From Chloroflexi bacterium HGW-Chloroflexi-9 (GTDB lineage Bacteria; Chloroflexota; Dehalococcoidia; UBA2979), in the NCBI GenBank assembly GCA_002840675.1, contig PHBR01000044.1:1-34534 (forward strand): a stretch of DNA of 34,534 nucleotides, written 5' to 3'. The notes beneath the pieces were generated by a model. That model had not been told where the DNA came from. It worked only from the letters and a program-made list of their open reading frames with translations, and searched no databases. A program made the translations under genes and the position numbers. Positions 22,797-30,446 of the stretch are shown here, in pieces. The first letter of the stretch is position 1. Each line of letters starts with the position of its first letter.

Positions 22797-23315
22797 ATGA
22801 CCGCCCTGGTGATCTTCGAGTCCATGTTCGGCAACAACCGCAAGCTCGCCGAGGCGGTCGCACAGGGGATCGCCCCGCAACGACCGGCCACGGTGGTGGA
22901 GGTGGGCTCCGCGCCCACCTCGGTCGATGCGACCGTGACGCTGCTGGTGGTGGGCGGGCCGACGCACGGCTTCGGGATGACCCGGCCGAACACCCGGCGC
23001 GACGCGGCGAAGCAGGCCGCCGGGGCGCTCGTGTCGACGGGCATCGGCGTGCGCGAGTGGTTGGAGGCGGCCAGTGTGCCGGCCGGGATCGCCGCGGCGG
23101 CGTGGGACACGAGGGTGGAGCGCCCCGCCTTCCTGAAGCTCATCGACCGCAGCGCGGAGGGCATGGCGAAGGGGCTGAAGCGGCTGGGCTGCCACCTCGT
23201 CGTCCCGCCGCAGCACTTCGCGGTGCAGGGCGTGCAGGGCCCCCTCGGTCCGAACGAACTCGAGCGCGCCCGCCGCTGGGGCGAGCAACTCGCTCAGGCG
23301 GCGCTCGGGAACTGA
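22797..23315 (+). CDS. Flavodoxin-like protein
   Basis: The 172-aa product starts with the flavodoxin P-loop region TALVIFESMFGNNRKLAEAV (in two parts), where flavodoxins hold the FMN phosphate. The second loop, VVGGPTHGFGMTRP, matches the site that stacks on the isoalloxazine ring. The last part (FAVQGVQGPLGPNELERARRWGEQLA) fits similar 'flavodoxin family' proteins in actinobacteria and Chloroflexi. Its redox partner is unknown. GAGAGAGG precedes the ATG by about ten nt. A possible -10 TACGAT is at 22747-22752, without the phased operator. Confidence 0.85.
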   Translation: MTALVIFESMFGNNRKLAEAVAQGIAPQRPATVVEVGSAPTSVDATVTLLVVGGPTHGFGMTRPNTRRDAAKQAAGALVSTGIGVREWLEAASVPAGIAAAAWDTRVERPAFLKLIDRSAEGMAKGLKRLGCHLVVPPQHFAVQGVQGPLGPNELERARRWGEQLAQAALGN

Positions 23316-23320
23316 GGCGG

Positions 23321-23360
23321 ATCGAGACAGGCCGGGGATTACTCCCCGGCCCGTCTCGAT
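23321..23360. terminator. Bidirectional hairpin terminator
   Basis: The outer 8-bp stem ATCGAGAC/GTCTCGAT and the inner 9-bp stem GGCCGGGGA/TCCCCGGCC are separated by one A-C mismatch; the loop is TTAC. It lies between the converging flavodoxin and asparaginase-like genes. Confidence 0.85.
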
Positions 23361-23379
23361 GTGTGGCTGTTCGTCGGCG

Positions 23380-25074
23380 CTAGTGGCTGTCGAATACCGC
23401 CTGGTACTTCGCGATCACCTCGCGCGTCGCGGCGACCTCGTCCGGGGTCGGCGCCATCGGGTCCTTCGCCGGCGGCGGCGCGCCGAACGTCAGCAGGCAG
23501 GCCATCAGCAGGATGCGCGCCTTAATGGACGTCAGGTTGCTGCCGGCGATCAACAGCGGGTCGATCTTGGAAGCAAGGCCACCCGTGGCACCCCGGCCGC
23601 AGCGCGCGACCGGCATGCCGCTGAACGTCGCCACCAGCAGCGCGTCGTCCGTGGACCGGTTCATGGAGCCGTAGGGGGAGGCGCCTTCGCCCACGAACCC
23701 GGCGAGGGGCCTCGATCGGAGGTTCTCCTGGATGCGCGCCATGATCTCGACCTCGTCGGCCGCGCCCGAACCGGCGCTATCCGGTTGGTAGCGCGCGTAC
23801 TTGGCGAGCGTGACCTTCGGCATGACGTCCGGCAGCAGGTAGCCGGCTGCATCCTTCACCTGCACGGTGACGGGCTGGATGACGCCCTCGCCGCCGCGCA
23901 CGCCCATGACGGTCGCCGGCATCTTGCTCAGGTTCACGTCCGAGCGCCAGGTGTGCTTCTTCGTCGGGATGTAGGTGAGGGCGGGCGGGCCGTAGCCGCC
24001 CATCAGCGCCACCACGCCGCCGTGGCCGCCCGTCGCCTGGTAGTTGCCCGGGCGCGCGTCCGTCTTCGTCACCTCGCGCGAGTGGAAGACCTGCTCATCC
24101 ACGATCATCACCCCGCCGACGGCGTCCTTCGCGCCGCCGTTCGAGGAGATGCCGGAGACGATGTACTTCACGCCGTCGTAGATGTTCTTGTCGCCGTCCG
24201 CGCTCACGGTCTGGTGCGGCCGCTGCGCGGAGTGCCCGACGAGCGGGATCGTGGTGTCGATCACCAGGTTCAGCCAGTACATGGACTCCTCGGTCGTCGG
24301 GGAGCCCTCCAGCCACTGGGCGCCGGCATACTCGCCGCTCGCGAGCGCCTTCGCGACGACGTTCGTCGCTCGCGCCAGCGCGCTCATCGGCGGTTCCGCG
24401 CGCAGGTGGCGCGGGTAGTACATGAAGAAGTCCTCGCCCCACGTCTCCGGCGCGATGTCGCCCTCGCCGGTGTCGGTCCGCAGCGAGGCGGGCCGGCCCT
24501 TCCGCCAGCCGCCGGAGGGCGCGGGCCGGTAGAAGTCGAAGTCGGCCTGGTTGGAGAGCAGGCTCGACTGGCCGTTCGAGTCGAGGCCGAAGCGGTCGAT
24601 CTCCTCGTAGATGCGGGAGGCGTCCGGGTAGAACGTCTGGCGTGAAGCATCGGACGGCGCGAGGGGGTAGGACGAGGCCTCGTCCCACGGCTTCCCGTCT
24701 GCCTGGCGCGCCATGTACGGCAGCATGAACAGGCCGTCGGAGGGTTCCAGCGTCACACGGTAGACCGGGCGGTCTGCCGCGCTCGTCGCCGCCTCGTGGA
24801 ACGCGCCGGAGGCGTCCAGGTAGCCGTCGGGTGCGGCGTACAGCTCGGGCACGTCCTCCTCCAGCGGGTGGGCGGAGAGGTAGTCCACGTACACGGTGAC
24901 CGGCGCGGCGAGGCGCTGCGCACGCACGGCATCCTGCGCAATCGGCGCGCCTGCGCCGTCCGTGAGCAACGGCCACCCATGCAGGGCGCGTGCCTTGTTG
25001 CTGGTCACCAGCGGCGGGCTGTTCTGGATGGTGGCGGTGGGTCCCGAGAAGACCGCGATTCGTGGCTTCGCCAT
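23380..25074 (-). CDS. Divergent asparaginase/glutaminase-superfamily protein
   Basis: The 564-aa product contains a recognisable L-asparaginase core. RIAVFSGPTATIQ is at the start (normally TGGTIA). WLEGSPTTEESMYWLNLVID (about 255-273) matches the THGTDTMEETAYFL region, and PLVGHSAQRP...VSADGDKNIYDGVKYI matches VGAMRP...SADG-NLYNAV. SREVTKT matches GRDVTKT. The Thr-Asp pair of the active site is Ser258-Pro259 here, so the catalytic Asp (Asp90 in E. coli AnsB) is lost; a Lys in GGAKDA may match Lys162. The family normally releases ammonia from Asn or Gln. Activity here is doubtful or altered. It is longer than usual (about 330 aa), with extra N-terminal and C-terminal parts. GGGAG supports ATG 25074. 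The nitrogen operator lies upstream. Confidence 0.75.
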   Translation of the reverse strand: MAKPRIAVFSGPTATIQNSPPLVTSNKARALHGWPLLTDGAGAPIAQDAVRAQRLAAPVTVYVDYLSAHPLEEDVPELYAAPDGYLDASGAFHEAATSAADRPVYRVTLEPSDGLFMLPYMARQADGKPWDEASSYPLAPSDASRQTFYPDASRIYEEIDRFGLDSNGQSSLLSNQADFDFYRPAPSGGWRKGRPASLRTDTGEGDIAPETWGEDFFMYYPRHLRAEPPMSALARATNVVAKALASGEYAGAQWLEGSPTTEESMYWLNLVIDTTIPLVGHSAQRPHQTVSADGDKNIYDGVKYIVSGISSNGGAKDAVGGVMIVDEQVFHSREVTKTDARPGNYQATGGHGGVVALMGGYGPPALTYIPTKKHTWRSDVNLSKMPATVMGVRGGEGVIQPVTVQVKDAAGYLLPDVMPKVTLAKYARYQPDSAGSGAADEVEIMARIQENLRSRPLAGFVGEGASPYGSMNRSTDDALLVATFSGMPVARCGRGATGGLASKIDPLLIAGSNLTSIKARILLMACLLTFGAPPPAKDPMAPTPDEVAATREVIAKYQAVFDSH

Positions 25075-25113
25075 TGGATGCTCCCTGTTCACTCTGGTTG
25101 GAGGGTGCAGCAG

Positions 25114-25167
25114 AGCCTACGGATCGCGCATGTCCGCGCTGTGACGGTGCGGTTGCGCGCGGGTGTC
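25114..25167 (-). promoter_or_regulatory. Promoter with four phased operator repeats for the asparaginase-like gene
   Basis: Reading leftward: GACAC (25167-25163), GCAAC (25156-25152), GTCAC (25145-25141) and GACAT (25134-25130), spaced by 6 nt, then 10 nt to -10 TAGGCT (25119-25114). The leader is about 33 nt. Confidence 0.75.
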
Positions 25168-25214
25168 ATTTCCGCGTCGGCCGCAACGATCTGAAACCGC
25201 TGCGTGACGCGCGC

Positions 25215-25268
25215 GCCATCCGCTCTTCATGGAGGTGTCACGGCCGCGCAACCGAACCTGCCTACGGT
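25215..25268 (+). promoter_or_regulatory. Promoter with four phased operator repeats for the urease genes
   Basis: GCCAT (25215-25219), TTCAT (25226-25230), GTCAC (25237-25241) and GCAAC (25248-25252) are spaced by 6 nt, then 10 nt to -10 TACGGT (25263-25268). The last two 5-mers read GTCAC-n6-GCAAC, which fits the actinobacterial GlnR half-site pattern GTnAC-n6-GnAAC. Confidence 0.8.
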
Positions 25269-25300
25269 GGGCCTCTCACTGAGCACGGAAGGGACCGCGC

Positions 25301-25942
25301 GTGAAGCTGTCGCAGACGGAGATCGACCGCGTCCTCATCTTCAACATCGCGGAGATGGCGCGCCGCCGGCGGGCAAAGGGCCTGAAGCTCAACTACCCGG
25401 AGGCCGTGGCGCTGATCTCGGACGAGATGATGGAGCGCGCCCGCGAGGGCGCCGACTACCAGGAGGTCCGGAGCCACGGCCTCTCCGTCCTCACCCCGGA
25501 CGACGTGATGCCTGGCGTCCCGACGCTGTGCCGGGGGCTCACGCTGGAGCCGATGTTCGAGGACGGGCCGCGCATCATCGTGCTGCCTGACCCGATCATG
25601 GGTGAGTCGCCTGTGGGCGCGCCCGGCGAGCGGTTCTTCGTGGACGCACCAATCGAGATCAACGCTGGCCGCGACGTGGTGACCGTGGAGGTCACCAACG
25701 GCTCCGACCATGTCGTGAACATTTCGTCGCACTACCACTTCTACGAGGTGAACCCCCGCATGACCTTCGACCGCGCGGCGACGTACGGGCGGCACCTGGA
25801 TATCCAGGCCGGCCGGTCGGTGCTGTGGGAGCCGGGCGAGACGAAGGCGGTGGACCTGGTCCCTTACGCGGGTGACCGGCTCATTGAGGGGTTCCAGCAG
25901 GTGCCGCCGCCGGCGGGCATCCCGTCGCTGGTGAAGGAGTAA
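25301..25942 (+). CDS. ureAB: Urease gamma-beta fusion subunit
   Basis: The 213-aa product joins the gamma subunit (residues 1-100: MKLSQTEIDRVLIFNIAEMARRR, LNYPEAVALISDEMMERAREG, VMPGVP) to the beta subunit (about 105-213: GERFFVDAPIEINAGRD, NGSDHVVNISSHYHFYEVNP, FDRAATYGRHLDI). Urease hydrolyses urea to ammonia and carbamate in the cytoplasm. Gamma-beta fusions are known in Helicobacter (named UreA there) and some other bacteria. The start is GTG with GGAAGGG nine nt upstream. The ureC start follows 2 nt after its stop. The promoter carries the shared nitrogen operator. Confidence 0.95.
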   Translation: MKLSQTEIDRVLIFNIAEMARRRRAKGLKLNYPEAVALISDEMMERAREGADYQEVRSHGLSVLTPDDVMPGVPTLCRGLTLEPMFEDGPRIIVLPDPIMGESPVGAPGERFFVDAPIEINAGRDVVTVEVTNGSDHVVNISSHYHFYEVNPRMTFDRAATYGRHLDIQAGRSVLWEPGETKAVDLVPYAGDRLIEGFQQVPPPAGIPSLVKE

Positions 25943-25944
25943 CC

Positions 25945-27630
25945 GTGCCGTTCCAGGTCAGCAGGCAGCAGTACAACCTGATCCACGGCCCGACCACGGG
26001 CGACCGCATCCGCCTGGCCGACACCACGCTGGTGCTGGAGATTGAGCAGGACTACGCCGAGTACGGCGACGAGGTGGTGCCCGGCTGGGGGAAGAACTTC
26101 CGGCAGGGGATGATGATCCGCGGCCGCCGCGTCGGTGAAAGCGAACTCGACACGGTGCTCGTCGGTGCGATCATCGTCGACCCGGTGCTGGGCATCTTCA
26201 AAGGCTCCATCGGCATCAAGGGCAACCGCATCGTCGCGATCGGCAACGCCGGTAACCCGGACATCGCGGACAACATCGACGCGCTGATCGGGCCGGGCAC
26301 GAACGTCACGCCGGCCGGCCACCTGATCGCCACACCCGGCGGCATCGACAGCCACGTCCACCTCGTCACGCCGCGCCTCATCCCGGTGGCGCTCGAGGGT
26401 GGGGTGACCACGCTCATCGGCGGCGGGCTCCAGCACCAGCCCGCGATGAACCTGCAGATTCCGCTCGCCGCGATGGAGACGTTCCCGGTAAACGTGGGGC
26501 TGCAGGCACGCGCCTCCTCGCACGAGCCGTCCGCGATGGATGGCTACATCGCGGCGGGTGCGTGTGGCTTCAAGGTGCACGAGGACATGGGCGCCTACGC
26601 GCCGATCATCGACGCGGCGCTCACCGTCGCGGAGGGCATGGACATCTCGGTCTGCCTGCACACGGACGGTCTGAACGAGGCGGTCGAGTTCAGCGACACG
26701 ATCGAGGCGACGCGCGGCCGCACGCTGCACGCGTACCACGTGGAGGGCGCCGGCGGCGGCCACACCCCGGACGCGCTGATGATGGCGACACGCGAGAACA
26801 TCATCGCGTCGTCGACGACGCCCACCGTGCCCTACGGCATCGGCGCGGTCCCGGAGCACATCGACATGATGTCGATCATGCACGGGCAGAACTACGGCCT
26901 CCCGGAGAACGTGGAGGCGGTGCGTCTGCGCATCCGCTCTACCTCGATGGAGGCGGAAGACCTGCTCCACGAGATGGGCGCGATCAACATCATCAACTCC
27001 GACTCGCAGGGGATGGGCCGCATCCAGGAGACGGTGCGCCGCACCTGGCAACTCGCGGACGCGAACAAGACGCGTGGCATCGCCACCGGCGACGTGGTCG
27101 AGGGCGCAAACGACAACGACCGCATCCTCCAGTACCTCGCCAAGTACACGATCAACCCGGCGATCACGCACGGCATCGCCGACTACGTCGGCTCGCTGGA
27201 GGTGGGGAAGCTTGCCGACATCGTGCTGTGGGACCCGCGCTTCTTCGGCGTGAAGCCGGAGACCGTGATCAAGGGCGGCCAGGTCGCGTGGGCTCCCCGA
27301 GGTGACGGCAACGCCAGCGCACGTCTCGCGGAGCCCGTGGTCTACGGGCCCATGTGGGGCGGGCTGGGCAAGGCGATCGACCGGCTGGCGGTGAACTTCG
27401 TCGCGGAGGCGGCGATCGAGGCTGGCGTGAAGGACCGCATCAAGTCCAACCGGGAGTTCCTCCCGACGAAGGGCGCGCGTGGCATCGGCAAGTGCAACCT
27501 CGTGCGGAACGCCGCGAGCCCGGAGTTGAAGATCGATGCGATGACCGGCGAGGTGTGGGCGGACGGCAAGCGGCTGGTCTGCGAGCCGCTGGAGACGGTG
27601 TCGCTGGGCCGGAAGTACCTGCTCTCCTGA
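25945..27630 (+). CDS. ureC: Urease alpha subunit (catalytic), divergent
   Basis: The 561-aa catalytic subunit keeps the nickel-site residues: His137 and His139 (DSHVHLV), Lys210 (GFKVHED; carbamylated in urease), His239 (CLHTDG), His265 (YHVEGAGGGH) and Asp353 (NSDSQGMGR). Substrate-side His212 and the catalytic flap His313 are also present. The flap Cys that precedes that His in most ureases (VCHH) is Met312 here (IMHG). The segment 160-200 is also unlike typical UreC. GTG start. No ureD, E, F or G follows; the next gene is a response regulator, so nickel insertion must depend on genes elsewhere, or this is a urease-like paralogue with another substrate. Confidence 0.92.
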   Translation: MPFQVSRQQYNLIHGPTTGDRIRLADTTLVLEIEQDYAEYGDEVVPGWGKNFRQGMMIRGRRVGESELDTVLVGAIIVDPVLGIFKGSIGIKGNRIVAIGNAGNPDIADNIDALIGPGTNVTPAGHLIATPGGIDSHVHLVTPRLIPVALEGGVTTLIGGGLQHQPAMNLQIPLAAMETFPVNVGLQARASSHEPSAMDGYIAAGACGFKVHEDMGAYAPIIDAALTVAEGMDISVCLHTDGLNEAVEFSDTIEATRGRTLHAYHVEGAGGGHTPDALMMATRENIIASSTTPTVPYGIGAVPEHIDMMSIMHGQNYGLPENVEAVRLRIRSTSMEAEDLLHEMGAINIINSDSQGMGRIQETVRRTWQLADANKTRGIATGDVVEGANDNDRILQYLAKYTINPAITHGIADYVGSLEVGKLADIVLWDPRFFGVKPETVIKGGQVAWAPRGDGNASARLAEPVVYGPMWGGLGKAIDRLAVNFVAEAAIEAGVKDRIKSNREFLPTKGARGIGKCNLVRNAASPELKIDAMTGEVWADGKRLVCEPLETVSLGRKYLLS

Positions 27631-27782
27631 GGCCGGTAGCGGCGGGAGTTACTCGACATAGGTAGTTCTTAGAGACGTTCCGGGCGAGTTTAGCGGGGCA
27701 GCGGGGGTGCTGGCGTACATTGGTTCTCGCGGGGCCGAAGACGAGCGCCGGCTCGGTCGCCGCTCGCGAGAGGGTCATGTTG

Positions 27783-28181
27783 ATGCCGCTCCCCCCCGCC
27801 CACATTCTCCTCGTAGAGGACGACGCACCCAGCCGCCGGTTGTTGGCGCTGGCGCTGCGCTCCGAGGGGTACGAGGTCACCGACGCGTCCTCTGCGGAGG
27901 ACGCGCTGGCCGCCCTGGAGGCGGGCGACATCGCCTTCCGCGTGCTGGTGACGGACGTCAAGATGCCGGGCATTGGCGGCACGGGCCTGCTCCAGCGGCT
28001 GCGTACGATGGAGCGCTGGCGGAGCCTCCCCGCCCTGGTGGTGACCGGCCTCGCCAACCCGGCGGAGGCGCTCTGTGAGGCGGGTGAGGGACGTGTCGCG
28101 TACCTCGCGAAGCCGGTCCACCTGAGCGAGTTCTTCTCGGTCGTCGCCAGCCTGGTGGACGGCAGGGAGCTGCGGGCGTGA
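27783..28181 (+). CDS. Response regulator receiver protein (stand-alone)
   Basis: The 132-aa product is a single CheY-like receiver: acidic pocket VEDD (residues 11-14), phospho-acceptor Asp58 in LVTDVKMP, Thr in LVVTG and Lys in LAKPV. It has no output domain. ATG 27783 is preferred over ATG 27777 because GAGAGGG stands eight nt away. The 152-nt gap before it holds a possible -10 TACATT (27716-27721). The next gene starts inside its stop codon. Confidence 0.88.
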   Translation: MPLPPAHILLVEDDAPSRRLLALALRSEGYEVTDASSAEDALAALEAGDIAFRVLVTDVKMPGIGGTGLLQRLRTMERWRSLPALVVTGLANPAEALCEAGEGRVAYLAKPVHLSEFFSVVASLVDGRELRA

Positions 28182-28576
28182 CCGGCCCGGTCGTCCCCGG
28201 CCTCCCCGTCCTGGTGGCTGAGGACGATCCCCGCAGCCTGCGGATGGTCACCCTGATGCTCCAGTCGCTCGGCGCGCAGGTCACCGCCGTGACGAACGGC
28301 CAGGACGCGCTCGACGCCATTCTGGGCGCGCCCGGCGCCTTCCGGGCCGCCGTCATGGACCTCCAGATGCCGATCCTCTCGGGCGTCGATGTCGTGCGTC
28401 GCCTCCGAACGGAGCCGGCCGTCCAGGCGTTACCAGTAGTGATCGTCACCGCGTTCGCCTACCCACAGGATGAGGCAGCCGCGCGGGAGGCGGGCTGCGA
28501 CTACTTCCTGACGAAGCCGCTCTCCCTGGACGTTCTGGAGACGGCGATGCGTGACATTCACGCGAGGTACTCATGA
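28178..28576 (+). CDS. Response regulator receiver protein (stand-alone)
   Basis: This second single receiver domain (132 aa) has the acidic pocket AEDD (residues 14-17), phospho-acceptor Asp61 in VMDLQMP, Thr in IVTAFAYP and Lys in LTKPLS. The start GTG overlaps the previous stop (GTGA). It is distinct in sequence from its neighbour, so the pair could pass phosphate between partners. No histidine kinase is encoded in the window. Confidence 0.9.
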   Translation: MTGPVVPGLPVLVAEDDPRSLRMVTLMLQSLGAQVTAVTNGQDALDAILGAPGAFRAAVMDLQMPILSGVDVVRRLRTEPAVQALPVVIVTAFAYPQDEAAAREAGCDYFLTKPLSLDVLETAMRDIHARYS

Positions 28577-28848
28577 TCCTGAGATGGCTTCGACGCGACC
28601 CCGATGTTTATCCGGATACGCCCGGCACGAACGCCCTGCACCCGGTCTCCGCCGAACTCTCGGAGATCGTGGACACCCTGCTGGCTCAGGCTGTGCGACT
28701 GGAATCGATGATCACCGCCGGCGACGGCTCCGAGGAGAGCCACGCGCGTCGCGACACGGTGGTGGCAGTCCTGGAGCAGACGCGCGCGCGGGTAGCGGAC
28801 GCGCAACTGGTCCTGAGCGAGGGCCAGGCCCGCCACCGCGCCCGCTAG
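28573..28848 (+). CDS. Small helical protein of unknown function, coupled to receivers
   Basis: The 91-aa product starts at ATG overlapping the previous stop (ATGA). After a basic, aromatic N-terminus ([15 protein letters not shown]) it is mostly helical: [23 protein letters not shown] and a second helix [23 protein letters not shown], possibly a short coiled-coil hairpin. No known domain is recognised. Position in a three-gene run with two receivers suggests a signalling partner; that is inference. Its TAG interlocks with the stop of the convergent ABC ATPase (CTAG). Confidence 0.65.
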   Translation: MILRWLRRDPDVYPDTPGTNALHPVSAELSEIVDTLLAQAVRLESMITAGDGSEESHARRDTVVAVLEQTRARVADAQLVLSEGQARHRAR

Positions 28849-29609
28849 GACTCGTCCCGCTCCAATACCCGCTGGAGGAAGCGCCGTGTGCGCTCCTCGC
28901 GGGGAGACTCGAACAACTCGGCCGGGGGCGATTCCTCCAGGACCACGCCCTCGTCGATGAACGCGACGCGGTCGGCGACGCGGCGGGCGAAGCCCATCTC
29001 GTGCGTCACGACCAGCATGGTCATCCCCTCGTCCGCCAGTTCCCGCATCACCCGGAGCACCTCGCCGACGAGTTCCGGGTCGAGGGCGCTCGTCGCCTCG
29101 TCGAAGAGCATCACGCTCGGATCCATCGCCAGCGCCCGCGCGATTGCGACGCGCTGCTGCTGGCCGCCGGAGAGCCGCGCCGGATACTCGTGACGCTTCT
29201 CCTCCAGCCCCACGCGCCGCAGCATCGCCATCGCCGTGTCCACAGCGAGGTCATGTGGACGCCCCAGCACCGTCTCCTGCGCGATGGTCACGTTCCGTTC
29301 GACGGTCAGGTGCGGGAACAGGTTGAACTGCTGGAAGACCATCCCCACGCGCGCGCGCACGCGGTCGATGTCGCAGTCGGGTGCCGTCACCTCGACCCCC
29401 TCGACGAGGACACGGCCGCTGGTGGGCCGCTCCAGCAGGTTCACGCAGCGCAGCAGCGTCGACTTGCCGGACCCTGACGCACCGATGATGCAGATCTTCT
29501 CGCCGGCAGCGACACGCAGGTCGATGCCGCGCAGCACCTCCAGCCGGCCGAACGACTTGCGGACGTCCTGAAGGTCCACGGCGGGCACGGCGCCCGCTTC
29601 GGTGGTCAT
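28845..29609 (-). CDS. Polar amino acid ABC transporter ATP-binding protein (GlnQ/HisP type)
   Basis: The 254-aa ATPase has Walker [11 protein letters not shown]-loop [11 protein letters not shown], signature LSGGQQQR, Walker [15 protein letters not shown] and the switch His in VVTHEMGFA. These features, especially FNLFPHLTV and HEMGFAR, are typical of the polar amino acid (PAAT) subfamily. It overlaps the upstream permease by 4 nt. Last gene of the leftward SBP-permease-ATPase operon. Confidence 0.94.
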   Translation of the reverse strand: MTTEAGAVPAVDLQDVRKSFGRLEVLRGIDLRVAAGEKICIIGASGSGKSTLLRCVNLLERPTSGRVLVEGVEVTAPDCDIDRVRARVGMVFQQFNLFPHLTVERNVTIAQETVLGRPHDLAVDTAMAMLRRVGLEEKRHEYPARLSGGQQQRVAIARALAMDPSVMLFDEATSALDPELVGEVLRVMRELADEGMTMLVVTHEMGFARRVADRVAFIDEGVVLEESPPAELFESPREERTRRFLQRVLERDES

Positions 29610-30442
29610 CGGGACGCCCTCGCACGCCGCTCCAGGTAGCCGGCGAGACGGGTCATGGGCAAAGTGAGCGCGAGGTAGACGAGGCCGGCCACCACCAGCG
29701 GCGTCGCGTTGGCGTTCGCATTCACGCCGTCACGGCCGAAGCGGGTGAGCTCCTTCGTCGCCTCCGTCACGCCGATCACGGAGATCAAGGCCGTGTCCTT
29801 CAGCAACAGCACCAGTTCGTTCGTCATGGGCGGGATGATGATGCGGAACGCCTGCGGGATCACGATCCGCCGCATCGCCTGCCCGTGGCTCATGCCCAGT
29901 GACCGGGCCGCCTCCGTCTGCCCCTTCGGCACCGCCTCGATGCCCGCGCGCACGACCTCCGCGATGTAGGCGGAGGAGACGATGGCGAGCGCGACGGAGC
30001 CGCGGCCGTATGTGCCGGGGATGCGGATGTCGAGGGCGATCGGGAGCCCGAAGGCGATGAAGATCAGCACCAGCAGCGCCGGCAGCCCCCGGATCACGTC
30101 GATGTAGACGGCCGCGAACCAGCGGTAGGGCCGGAAGGTGGACAGGCGCATCAGCGCGAGCACCACGCCCAGCGCGAGGCCGCCCGCAAACCCGAAGGCG
30201 GTGAAGATCAGGGTGTTCTTCGCCGCCTGCGTGACGATGCGGGGGAATTGGTCCAGCACTAGGTCCGTGCGGAACATCTTGTCCTGCAGCCGCGCCCAGT
30301 CGACCGCCACGGCCAGGAACATCACCACGGCCAGCGTCCCGCCGTACAGCGCCCACTGGCCCAGGGTGCTCGTGGAAACAGGGAGCCGCCGCCGTGATGG
30401 CGGCGGCTCGTGCGCGGGGCGCATACCGGCCCCGGAGGTCAT
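29606..30442 (-). CDS. Polar amino acid ABC transporter permease
   Basis: The 278-aa membrane protein has a proline- and arginine-rich N-terminal tail. About five hydrophobic segments follow, together with the HisM/GlnP-type conserved loop [29 protein letters not shown] (about residues 190-218, quoted in parts), which contacts the ATPase. The [20 protein letters not shown] segment is also typical. The start is the ATG at 30442, 4 nt after the binding protein stop. Confidence 0.93.
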   Translation of the reverse strand: MTSGAGMRPAHEPPPSRRRLPVSTSTLGQWALYGGTLAVVMFLAVAVDWARLQDKMFRTDLVLDQFPRIVTQAAKNTLIFTAFGFAGGLALGVVLALMRLSTFRPYRWFAAVYIDVIRGLPALLVLIFIAFGLPIALDIRIPGTYGRGSVALAIVSSAYIAEVVRAGIEAVPKGQTEAARSLGMSHGQAMRRIVIPQAFRIIIPPMTNELVLLLKDTALISVIGVTEATKELTRFGRDGVNANANATPLVVAGLVYLALTLPMTRLAGYLERRARASR

Positions 30443-30446
30443 GCGG

